Shown: one piece after another, positions 6,904 through 14,148 of the stretch
How the letters are laid out: each line of letters begins with the position of its first letter
Position numbering within the stretch: position 1 is the first letter of the stretch
Notes under the pieces: generated by a model
Told to the model about the DNA's origin: nothing
The model's input: only the letters and a program-made list of their open reading frames with translations
Databases searched by the model: none
NCBI GenBank assembly: GCA_964407285.1
Contig: CAYOVG010000124.1
Span: forward strand, 1 to 17,671
Length of the DNA: 17,671 nucleotides
From: CAYOVG01 sp964407285
Lineage (GTDB): Bacteria > Desulfobacterota > Syntrophobacteria > Syntrophobacterales > Syntrophobacteraceae
Direction of reading: 5' to 3'
Translations under genes and position numbers: made by a program

Positions 6904-7902
6904 GTGCCGCCTGTTGTCGATGTTGTAGGGGCCGAGGGGGCGCTGAAAGTTCTGGGGATCAGACTCATCGGCCTAACGGCGGAAAACGGCAAAAAGCTGC
7001 TGCTCACCGTGATGCTTCTGGCCCTTCTCTGGCTGCTCTTTCGAGGACTCAAGGCCGCCGCGGATTTTCTGCTGCGCCACGGAGACCTGTATACCCGGTT
7101 CTGGCTTCAGCAAGCCATCAATCTTGTCCATGCATTTTGGGTGCTCCTTGGACTGCTGTCGATCTGGTTCGACGATCCGGCGCGGCTGGCTACCGGATTC
7201 GGGTTGGTTTCGGCAGGTCTGGCCTTTGCCCTCCGGCGGGTGGTAACGGCGGTGGCCGGTTACTTCATCATCCTGCGGGGCCGGATTTTCAACCTGGGGG
7301 ACCGCATCTCCATGGGAGGCGTGCGCGGGGACGTTATCGCCCTCGGGTACACCAGGACTACCGTCATGGAGATCGGGCAACCCCCGGCGGTCGAGATCCC
7401 CGACCCGGCCATGTGGGTGAGGTCGCGCCAGTACACCGGACGGGTTGTTACCATCACCAACGACAAGGTGTTCGACGAGCCGGTCTACAACTACACGCGT
7501 GAGTTCCCTTACCTGTGGGAGGAGTTGCTTTTGCCGGTCCGCTATTCCGCGGACCGGCATCAAGTGGAGAAAATCCTCCTCGAGGTCGCCGGTCGCCACA
7601 CGGTAAAGATCAGCGAGATGGGAGAGGCGGCCATCGAGGAGATGGCGCGCCGTTATTCGGTCAGCATCGTGGATTTGCACCCCAGGGTTTACTACCGCAT
7701 CACCGATAACTGGCTCGAGCTGACCGTTCGCTTCATTGCACGCGACCGGGGCGTACGGGAGCTCAAGGATACGATGAGCCGCGAGATTCTCACGGCGCTC
7801 GACGAGGCCGGCATCGATGTGGCTTCGGCAACCCTGGAAATAGTGGGAGTACCTCCACTTCGAATGAAAGACGGCTCCTGCCGGGTCAAAGAACCGGGAT
7901 AG
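6904..7902 (+). CDS. MscS-family small-conductance mechanosensitive channel
   Basis: The product is 332 residues from GTG 6904. Three hydrophobic helices are seen at about residues 31-52, 70-89 and 93-124. The third carries the Gly/Ala-rich pore-lining pattern (TGFGLVSAGLAFALRRVV) expected of MscS TM3. The conserved beta-domain follows (FNLGDRISMGGVRGDVIALG, about 129-148), then VVTITNDKVFDEPVYNYTRE and the alpha/beta C-terminal vestibule. MscS-type channels sit in the inner membrane as heptamers and release solutes on hypo-osmotic shock or membrane tension. The length is close to the E. coli MscS core (286 residues), with no added sensor domain. It lies on the same strand as two CBS proteins, but 516 bases away, so it may have its own promoter. 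Confidence 0.92.
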   Translation: MPPVVDVVGAEGALKVLGIRLIGLTAENGKKLLLTVMLLALLWLLFRGLKAAADFLLRHGDLYTRFWLQQAINLVHAFWVLLGLLSIWFDDPARLATGFGLVSAGLAFALRRVVTAVAGYFIILRGRIFNLGDRISMGGVRGDVIALGYTRTTVMEIGQPPAVEIPDPAMWVRSRQYTGRVVTITNDKVFDEPVYNYTREFPYLWEELLLPVRYSADRHQVEKILLEVAGRHTVKISEMGEAAIEEMARRYSVSIVDLHPRVYYRITDNWLELTVRFIARDRGVRELKDTMSREILTALDEAGIDVASATLEIVGVPPLRMKDGSCRVKEPG

Positions 7903-8265
7903 CAGGATGACGGTGGTCCCGGAGTTGCCGCCCTATACTCCGGTATCGTCGCCGGCCGGGAATGTACGCCGTGTATTGGAGATTTCCCGGATTTCACTGT
8001 CGGCAGGTTACGTTGAGCCATCAATCTGTTAATGTAAAGCAGAGTGCCTATGGCCAGATGCTGTACGTCCGGGTGAGTATCGGCGAATTCCGTTGGTGCA
8101 TAAGCGAGACGAATGTGATAATCCACAAAATAGTGTCAGCTCGGCTCTCTTGTTCGAGTTCGACGGAATCCCGGACGGCTTTCAATTACGTTTCACGATG
8201 CATGGAAACAGCGATAAGCGCCTTTGATATGGATTTTGAAACATCTAACCAGGTTGTTTTAGCCG
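7903..8265. other. Intergenic region, 363 bases, no gene recognised
   Basis: This stretch separates the channel gene from the broken restriction gene. CCGGAG and CTCCGG near 7919-7943 could pair around a 13-base loop just after the channel stop, without a T-tract. A 104-codon plus ORF and part of a 144-codon minus ORF cross it, but neither resembles a known protein. The right half is richer in A+T. No RNA gene was seen. Confidence 0.5.
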
Positions 8266-9129
8266 ATGAACTCTGAACGCCGGACACGCCGGGAAAGGAT
8301 CGACATTCAACTGGGTCGTGCCGGGTGGGACGTGAACAGCAGGCGATTGGTCGAGGAGTACATTATCGAGTCCGATTGCGTGCTGTGAGAACCGAAAGGG
8401 GTCTACCGCACCAGGAACCAGTTCGTGGACTATGCGCTGTTGGACCGCCTCGGTCGGCCGATCGCCATTGTCGAAGCCAAACGTTCCAGCCGTGACCCGC
8501 TTGAAGGCGAACGCCAGGCTGCCGACTATGCCGATACGCTACGCGGCAAGTACGGCGTGGACCCCCTCGTGTTTCTGGCCAACGGCGACGAGATCTGGTT
8601 CCGGCATCGAAACCTCTACCCGCCCCGGAGAGTCAGCGGATTTTTCACCGAGGAAGAACTGCCGCGGCTCGCGCTCCTCGACAAGTTCGGGAAACCGCTC
8701 ACGGGCGAGATGCCGGACGAGCGCATTATCGACCGCGCATATCAAATCGAGGCGGTAAAGACCATCGCCGAGCGTCTCGAAGCCGCCAAACGGCGGTTTC
8801 TGATGGTGCTCGCCACCGGCACCGGCAAGACCCGCGTCGCCGTCGCCCTGGCCGAGTTGCTCCAGCGCCGGGAGGCCGTGGCCCTTGTGGAACTGCTCCA
8901 GCGCCGGGAGCGCATCCGGCGGGTACTCTTCCTGGCGGACCGCCGTGAACTTGTGAAGCAGGCGCTCGGCGCTTTCAAGGAACACCTGCCCGGCTCGCCC
9001 CGCTCGTGGATCGAGGGCGGAACCATCGACAAGGACGCCCAGATTCACTTTGCCGCCTATCCGGGCATGATGTCGTTCTATCAGCGGCTCTCTTTTCGGA
9101 ACGAGGTCATGCCCCGGCGACATATCTGA
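8266..9129 (+). pseudogene. Degenerate, truncated type I restriction enzyme R subunit (HsdR-like)
   Basis: From ATG 8266 the frame reads an HsdR-type N-terminus (ERIDIQLGRAGWDVNSRRLV), then an in-frame TGA at codon 41 (8386-8388). The same frame resumes at once with RNQFVDYALLDRLGRPIAIV and EAKRS, the PD-(D/E)xK nuclease core. A start of the helicase domain follows, with Walker A ATGTGKT and strand LFLADRRELVKQAL. The reading ends at a TGA at 9127-9129, soon after HFAAYPGMMSFYQRLS, where the family normally goes on to the DEAH/DECH box and hundreds more residues. A 36-bp tandem duplication (8839-8910) adds 12 residues. No hsdM or hsdS is in the window. The downstream piece could be made from ATG 8425, but without motif II it cannot be an active translocase. 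Together these show a dead gene. Confidence 0.85.
8839..8910 (+). repeat. 36-bp in-frame tandem duplication in the HsdR remnant
   Basis: Units 8839-8874 and 8875-8910 each encode a 12-residue segment, AVALAELLQRRE and then AVALVELLQRRE. The second halves are identical, and the first halves differ mainly at wobble positions plus one Ala-to-Val change. Relatives normally have one copy before RIRRVLFLADR, so this appears to be an old slippage or recombination event. Confidence 0.75.
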
Positions 9130-9173
9130 AAATCGCCGCCGAAATATTGTTGTATCCTATATGAACTTTCTTC

Positions 9174-9202
9174 TTTACAACCTGTTTTATCTCAGCTAAC
9201 AA
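9174..9202 (+). promoter_or_regulatory. Candidate cas operon promoter
   Basis: TTTACA (9174-9179, 5 of 6 to the -35 consensus) is spaced 17 bases from TAACAA (9197-9202, 3 of 6 to the -10 consensus) in the AT-rich segment. It would give a leader of about 220 bases before cas3. The -10 match is weak. Confidence 0.35.
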
Positions 9203-9205
9203 AAG

Positions 9206-9220
9206 CCGTACCTGATACGG
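9206..9220. promoter_or_regulatory. Short dyad next to the candidate promoter, possible operator
   Basis: CCGTA-CCTGA-TACGG is a perfect 5-bp inverted repeat with a 5-base centre, starting 3 bases after the proposed -10 box and so overlapping the expected transcription start. That is a usual place for a repressor site. No known motif is matched. Confidence 0.3.
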
Positions 9221-9428
9221 AATCAACATTGTCTTTCAAATCATAAGATACAACTGCATTGAAACGCCGGAAATCGGGCGAATTTCACTGCTGCCGGCCT
9301 TCGGATTTTCAGGGAATCTCTTCCGTCGATGCTTTGCGCGTACCAGGAACAGAGGTAATTTAGTCTCCTGGAGGAAACCATTCCAGCCAATCGACATGCC
9401 AAAAACAACACGAGGAACAAGATGACCG

Positions 9429-12098
9429 ATGAATGAAGAACTGAAGAATCTATGGGCGAAGGTAGACAAGAACGATGACACAAGGTGGCATCCCCTGATG
9501 TTGCACCTGATCGACGTGGCTGCCGTTGCAGAGGCTGTCCTGATGCGCGAGCCCGAATCCACCCGCATGATGATGGCGGCTTGCCTGGGGATGCGCTGGG
9601 AAGCGGCGCTTCCATGGCTTTTGCTCCTTATCGCCTGCCATGACCTGGGAAAGGCCTGTCCGGGTTTCCAGTGCAAATGGCCGAAGGCTCCTCCGACGGG
9701 TTTTCGAACGCGCCGAAGTCCAAACACCGGGATCAACCATGCCTTTGTGAGTCAGATTGCCCTCATGGCGATATTGGAAGAAGAGGGGTGGCCGGGTGAT
9801 CTGGCGGCATTGGCGGCCGACGCTGTGGGGTGTCACCATGGGCGCCGGGCTTCCCCGGTCGAAATCAAGAGGCTCCGAAACGACACCGGAGCCGTCGGCG
9901 GAAGCGACTGGTCGCAGGCGCGCCGCGAACTCTTTCAAGCTCTGCTGAGTCTTCTGAAGCCTTCGCGAGTTCCCGACAAGCAGTATCTTTCCGGACCCGA
10001 CTTCATGCTGCTGTCGGGGCTTACGAGCTTTTCCGACTGGATCGGCTCGAACGAGGACTGGTTCCCTTTCGGAAGTCCCGGAGATTGCGAGGACCTGGAT
10101 GCGTGGTTCCAAGACCGCGGAGTCCGTGCCCGGCAGGCTCTGGACTCAATAGGATGGGAGCCTCGAACGCCGCTGTCCGCCGAGCCCAGGTCTTTCGAAC
10201 GGGTTTTCGGTTTTGCTCCCCGCCCCTTGCAGCAGGCCGTTTCGGAAGAAGTGGCCGCTTTGCGGGGGCCTGCGATATTGCTGCTGGAAGGGCCGATGGG
10301 CGAGGGTAAAACGGAAGCGGCCTATTACGCTCACCTGGAACTCCAACGGCGCTTCGGGCATCGGGGCATGTACGTGGCTCTGCCCACCAAAGCCACCGGG
10401 AACGCCATGTTTGTCCGTACTCTCGACTTCTTGAGGAAGCCGCGGACGGACCGGGCCGACCGGGCGCTCGACCTTCAGCTATTGCACGGTGCGGCCCTCC
10501 TCAACGATACCTTCCAGAATTTGCGGTTTTCGGGAATCCACGATCCCGACGCCGATACGGAAACCAGGGGAGAAATCCGCGCCGGAGAATGGTTCACGAA
10601 CAAGAAGCGGGCGCTCCTCTCCGAATACGGCGTCGGAACGGCGGATCAGGCCATTTTGCCGATTCTGCCGGTGCGGCACAACTTCGTGCGGCTGTGGGGT
10701 CTTGCGAATCGGGTCGTGGTCTTCGACGAGATCCACGCGTACGATGTCTACACGGGCACTCTCCTGGTTCACCTGCTGCGTTGGCTGTCGGCGCTGGGTT
10801 CCTCGGTGGTGCTTCTCTCGGCAACCCTGCCGCCGTCCGTCCGCCGCAGACTGGCGGGAGTGGTCGGAGCGACCCTGCCGGAACGGGAAGCGCGGTACCC
10901 TCGGCTGACCGTCTTTTGTCCGGGCGAGGTGAGGCAGTCTCATTTCGAGGCCGATCCGAAACGCGCCCTGACGCTCAGGGTGCGCCCCATCCCGCCGGAT
11001 CTTTCCGCCATGCGCGCCGCCCTGGAGGAGAGCCTTGCCGGAGGCGGAATGGGATTGGCGCTGGTGAACACGGTGCAAAGAGCACAGGACCTGTATCGGC
11101 TCTTTCCCGAAGGGGAGCCTCTCGATCACGGCAACCGGCGTGTCGGCAAGCGGCTTGCCGACGGGACGGAAGTCTTCCTCTTTCATGCGCGTTTGCCCGC
11201 CGACCGGCGGCAGGCGCGCGAAGACGCGGTCCTGCAAACCTTTGGCCGGGACGGACGCAGAAACGGCAGGAAGATCCTTATAGCCACCCAGGTGGCGGAA
11301 CAGAGCCTGGATCTCGATTTCGACGTGATTGCAACGGATCTGGCCCCTATCGACCTGGTTCTCCAGCGAGCCGGCCGTCAATGGAGGCATGCCGGAAGGT
11401 CGAGGCACACGCCCGAGCCCGTCATCCTCATAGCGGGTCTCGCCGGTGATGAGCCGCCGTCGTTCGGAAAACCTCTGTACTGGGGGAGTGTGTACCGCGA
11501 AGACATTTTGCTTCTCACATGGAGTCTCTTGCATGAGAGGCGGCAACTGGCGCTTCCGATGGAAATCGATGCCCTGGTGCAGGCGGTCTATGAGGAGCGG
11601 GTAGACGTTCCGGAAGGCTTGCGGCAGAGGTGCGATGAAGCTCGAATGGTTGGAGAAGGAGACGCCTTTGCCGGATGCGGACTGGCGAACCAGGCCATCA
11701 TCGGCATGCCCGACGATGGTTCATGGAAGAATTCGGCCGGACCCGTGCTTTACGACGAAGATGAACCCGGCGCGCATCGCACTCTCATGGCCCAGACCCG
11801 GCTTGGGGAGGACTCCGTTACCGTTGTTCCGTTGTGGCGGGAGGACGGGTTCGATCCCGGAGCAACACCGGAATTCGCCGGGGCCAAAGAGTGGTTCCTG
11901 CGCGCCGTGAGTCTTTCCCGGAAGAGTGTGGTCAAAAAGTGTCAGGCTTTGGGAGTGCCGGAAGGATGGAAAAAATCGCCGCTCCTGCGCAACTTCTTTC
12001 CGCTGGAACTGGATGAGCGGGGCCGTTGGACAATGGATGCGAGCGTGCGGCTGGATGACGACCTGGGAGTGGTGTACGAATCGAAGGAGAACGAATGA
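9429..12098 (+). CDS. cas3: CRISPR-associated nuclease/helicase Cas3 (type I-E)
   Basis: The product is 889 residues, nearly the length of E. coli Cas3 (888). Cas3 is recruited by target-bound Cascade and unwinds and degrades the invader DNA. An N-terminal HD nuclease shows HLIDVAAVAE (H26), HDLGK (H71-D72), NHAF (H104) and GCHHGRR (H136-H137). A superfamily 2 helicase follows: Walker A GPMGEGKT (288-295), motif II DEIH (433-436), SAT (464-466) and motif VI QRAGRQWRH (646-654). All look intact. GAGG lies 13 bases before the ATG, which is long; a four-codon ORF (9422-9436) starts at the better distance and overlaps the start. It is the first gene of the operon and overlaps casA by ATGA. In E. 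coli cas3 has its own promoter; here it seems co-transcribed. Confidence 0.97.
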   Translation: MNEELKNLWAKVDKNDDTRWHPLMLHLIDVAAVAEAVLMREPESTRMMMAACLGMRWEAALPWLLLLIACHDLGKACPGFQCKWPKAPPTGFRTRRSPNTGINHAFVSQIALMAILEEEGWPGDLAALAADAVGCHHGRRASPVEIKRLRNDTGAVGGSDWSQARRELFQALLSLLKPSRVPDKQYLSGPDFMLLSGLTSFSDWIGSNEDWFPFGSPGDCEDLDAWFQDRGVRARQALDSIGWEPRTPLSAEPRSFERVFGFAPRPLQQAVSEEVAALRGPAILLLEGPMGEGKTEAAYYAHLELQRRFGHRGMYVALPTKATGNAMFVRTLDFLRKPRTDRADRALDLQLLHGAALLNDTFQNLRFSGIHDPDADTETRGEIRAGEWFTNKKRALLSEYGVGTADQAILPILPVRHNFVRLWGLANRVVVFDEIHAYDVYTGTLLVHLLRWLSALGSSVVLLSATLPPSVRRRLAGVVGATLPEREARYPRLTVFCPGEVRQSHFEADPKRALTLRVRPIPPDLSAMRAALEESLAGGGMGLALVNTVQRAQDLYRLFPEGEPLDHGNRRVGKRLADGTEVFLFHARLPADRRQAREDAVLQTFGRDGRRNGRKILIATQVAEQSLDLDFDVIATDLAPIDLVLQRAGRQWRHAGRSRHTPEPVILIAGLAGDEPPSFGKPLYWGSVYREDILLLTWSLLHERRQLALPMEIDALVQAVYEERVDVPEGLRQRCDEARMVGEGDAFAGCGLANQAIIGMPDDGSWKNSAGPVLYDEDEPGAHRTLMAQTRLGEDSVTVVPLWREDGFDPGATPEFAGAKEWFLRAVSLSRKSVVKKCQALGVPEGWKKSPLLRNFFPLELDERGRWTMDASVRLDDDLGVVYESKENE

Positions 12099-13624
12099 GC
12101 CGTTTCAACCTGATTGACGAAAAGTGGATACCCGTGCGATTCCCGGATGGGACGCGCGACGAACTCGGTATCCGTGACACGCTGCTGCGATCCGGGGCCG
12201 TCGAGGCTATCGAGGACCCGTCCCCGCTGGTTACGGCCGGCCTGCACCGGTTCCTGCTCGCGGTGCTCTACCGCGCCATGGAAGGTCCGACCGACATCGA
12301 TCAAGCCGGAGCGCTCTTCAAATCCGGACTTCCCGGCGAAAGGATCACCGCCTACCTGGAGAAGTGGCGCGACCGGTTCTGGCTGTTCCACGAGCGGTAT
12401 CCGTTCGGACAGGTTCCGGCATTCACCCCGAGGGTCTGGCGAGCCTGGACCGTCCTCGCCGCGGAACACAATGCCGACAATGCCAAAGTGCTGTTCGACC
12501 ATGTGGATGTGGGGAACCCGGGCGACATTTCCGAGGGGGCGGCGGCCCGCTGGATAACGGCGACTCAGACATTCTCCGTTAGCTGCGGCAAGAGCGAACT
12601 CTCCCATACCGGTACGGCTCCATCCGCCACGGCCGCCCTGGTTTTACCTCTCGGATGGAACCTTCAAGACACGCTCTTATTTTGTCTCGTTCCCCAGAAT
12701 CGCGAAGTCTCTTCGGCCGACCTTCCCGTATGGGAGAGGACTCCCGAATCGCTGGATGTGTTGAGGTCCGGCTTCAAGCGCCTACCGGGCGGCATTGCCG
12801 ACAGGTACACCTGGCGAGCCCGTTCCATTTGCCTGGAAGCCAACGGTTCCGGCAGGGTCGAGAGGTTGGCGTTCGCATCGGGGGTCGGCGACGCTTCCGA
12901 AAGTCAGACCGATCCGATGGTCGGCTACAGAATCGAAAAGGACAGGGGAAGGCTGCCGGTCCAGTTCCGCGAGCGGGGATTCTGGCGGGACTTCGACTCG
13001 CTGCTTCCCGACGGTTCGAATCTCGCGCCCGGAGTGATCCAACATGCCGTGGAATTGACCCGGTCGGACCGGGAGCGCTTCCCAAGGGCGGTGATGGTTC
13101 TCGGACAGGCCAACAATAAAGCGAAAATCGAATATTGGCGCATGGAGCGCTTCGCTCTTCCCGAAGCCCTGGCGGGGGATGGTTCGATCCGTGAGGAGGT
13201 TCGGCAGCTTCTTTCCAGGGCGGAAGAAACTCAGAAATCGTTATGGACTGCCTGCAGTTCGTTCGCACGCGACCTGTTGAGCCGTGGAGGCAGAAAGCCC
13301 GCGGCAGAGGACATCAAGAGCTTCGTCAAACAGATGGCGGTGAACGACTGGTACTGGTCCACGCTGGAATCCCGCTTTCACGAGGTGCTGCGCGACTACA
13401 CCATCGACCGTGAACCCGACGATGTACTTTACTGCTGGTTGAAATCCGTCAGGGACACACTGCGCAAGGCATGGGAACAACATAGCGCTTCCGTTTCGAT
13501 CGGGGACGCCTGGGCGATTCGCGCCCTTGTGAAGGCTGATGGGCCGGTAAGACGCAAATTAAAGGAACTGGAGGAACAGATCGTGAAGCTCGAACCGCTG
13601 AACCGGGAAAAGGAGGATGCATGA
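12095..13624 (+). CDS. casA: Cascade large subunit Cse1/CasA (Cas8e)
   Basis: The product is 509 residues (E. coli CasA is 502). It begins with FNLIDEKWIPVRFPDG, the usual N-terminus of the family. It is the large subunit of type I-E Cascade: it recognises the PAM, helps open the target DNA and recruits Cas3. The middle carries QTFSVSCGKSELSHTG followed by LVLPLGWNLQDTLLFCLVP, corresponding to the conserved core before the C-terminal four-helix bundle (about residues 370-509). The start overlaps the cas3 stop (ATGA at 12095-12098), and its own stop overlaps casB in the same way. This implies translational coupling and stoichiometric production. Confidence 0.95.
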   Translation: MSRFNLIDEKWIPVRFPDGTRDELGIRDTLLRSGAVEAIEDPSPLVTAGLHRFLLAVLYRAMEGPTDIDQAGALFKSGLPGERITAYLEKWRDRFWLFHERYPFGQVPAFTPRVWRAWTVLAAEHNADNAKVLFDHVDVGNPGDISEGAAARWITATQTFSVSCGKSELSHTGTAPSATAALVLPLGWNLQDTLLFCLVPQNREVSSADLPVWERTPESLDVLRSGFKRLPGGIADRYTWRARSICLEANGSGRVERLAFASGVGDASESQTDPMVGYRIEKDRGRLPVQFRERGFWRDFDSLLPDGSNLAPGVIQHAVELTRSDRERFPRAVMVLGQANNKAKIEYWRMERFALPEALAGDGSIREEVRQLLSRAEETQKSLWTACSSFARDLLSRGGRKPAAEDIKSFVKQMAVNDWYWSTLESRFHEVLRDYTIDREPDDVLYCWLKSVRDTLRKAWEQHSASVSIGDAWAIRALVKADGPVRRKLKELEEQIVKLEPLNREKEDA

Positions 13625-14148
13625 GCGGATTCATTGGGTGGCTTGAAAGCATGAATGCAAAGGATACGAGGACGAGAGCGGTTCTTAGGCGAAGTCTCGC
13701 CTTCAACCCCGGGGAGTACCCGCCCGCCTATCCCTACGTGGAACCCTTCGTAAGCGATGAGGCAAACACGTGGAGAAGAGAGATGCTTTACCTGGTGGCC
13801 GGGCTTTGGGCGTCACACTGGCGGGAAGGTCGAACAGGAGTTCCGGTGACCATTGCGAAGGCGTGTGCGCACTATCAGTCGGCAAGCGGTTCCACAAGCA
13901 CGGAACGCCGTTTCATCGCTTTGCTCGATGCGGATGGTGAGCAACTGCCGCACCGCCTGCGCCGGATGGTTGCCCTGCTCGGGGAGCATCCCATCGATTT
14001 CGAAGCTCTTCTGAAAGGAATCCTGTATTGGAACGACGACCGGAAGCGCACCCAGAACGACTGGGCTCGCGACTTCTACCGCAATATGGAGAGGGACACG
14101 GAGAAAAGCACGGAGCAGCCTTCCACGAACAAGGAGAACAGCAAATGA
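13621..14148 (+). CDS. casB: Cascade small subunit Cse2/CasB (Cas11e)
   Basis: The product is 175 residues, typical for Cse2. Two copies per complex line the belly of Cascade and hold the displaced DNA strand and the crRNA-target duplex. The conserved C-terminal helical segment STERRFIALLDADGEQLPHR (residues 98-117) is clear, with RRMVALL and ARDFY after it. The last 20 or so residues are a charged, Thr/Ser/Lys-rich tail without structure. The ATG overlaps the casA stop and the TGA overlaps the cas7e start. Confidence 0.95.
   Translation: MSGFIGWLESMNAKDTRTRAVLRRSLAFNPGEYPPAYPYVEPFVSDEANTWRREMLYLVAGLWASHWREGRTGVPVTIAKACAHYQSASGSTSTERRFIALLDADGEQLPHRLRRMVALLGEHPIDFEALLKGILYWNDDRKRTQNDWARDFYRNMERDTEKSTEQPSTNKENSK

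Larger units (their letters stand above)
9149..9254. repeat. Inverted repeat pair bounding a 106-bp AT-rich segment
   Basis: GTTGTATCCTAT at 9149-9160 and ATAAGATACAAC at 9243-9254 are reverse complements at 11 of 12 positions; the outer 8 are perfect. They bracket the candidate cas promoter. They could be operator half-sites or the ends of a small non-autonomous element, but no flanking target duplication is visible. Confidence 0.4.
9130..9428. promoter_or_regulatory. AT-rich upstream region of the cas operon
   Basis: These 299 bases lie between the restriction remnant and cas3. The first 130 are clearly richer in A+T than the neighbourhood. They contain a long-spaced inverted repeat (9149-9160/9243-9254), a candidate promoter (9174-9202) and a compact dyad (9206-9220). 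Nearer cas3 are GAAAT/ATTTC (9270-9286) and CCAGGA/TCCTGG (9343-9371) inverted repeats. No CRISPR repeats and no protein-like ORF were seen. Confidence 0.6.

Noticed and set aside
8130..8175. Possible tRNA-like T-arm (GTTCGAGTTC)
   Set aside because: No acceptor, D-arm or anticodon stem can be built around it.
8386..8388. In-frame TGA in the HsdR remnant as a selenocysteine codon
   Set aside because: HsdR nucleases have no known selenoprotein form, and the gene is also truncated downstream, so simple decay is the better explanation.
9130..9428. CRISPR array or leader upstream of cas3
   Set aside because: No repeated 28-29-bp units with spacers occur here or elsewhere in the window; the only repeats are short dyads.
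10479..11546. 355-codon minus-strand ORF
   Set aside because: It is antisense to the cas3 helicase domain, whose motifs are intact. The product is compositionally biased.
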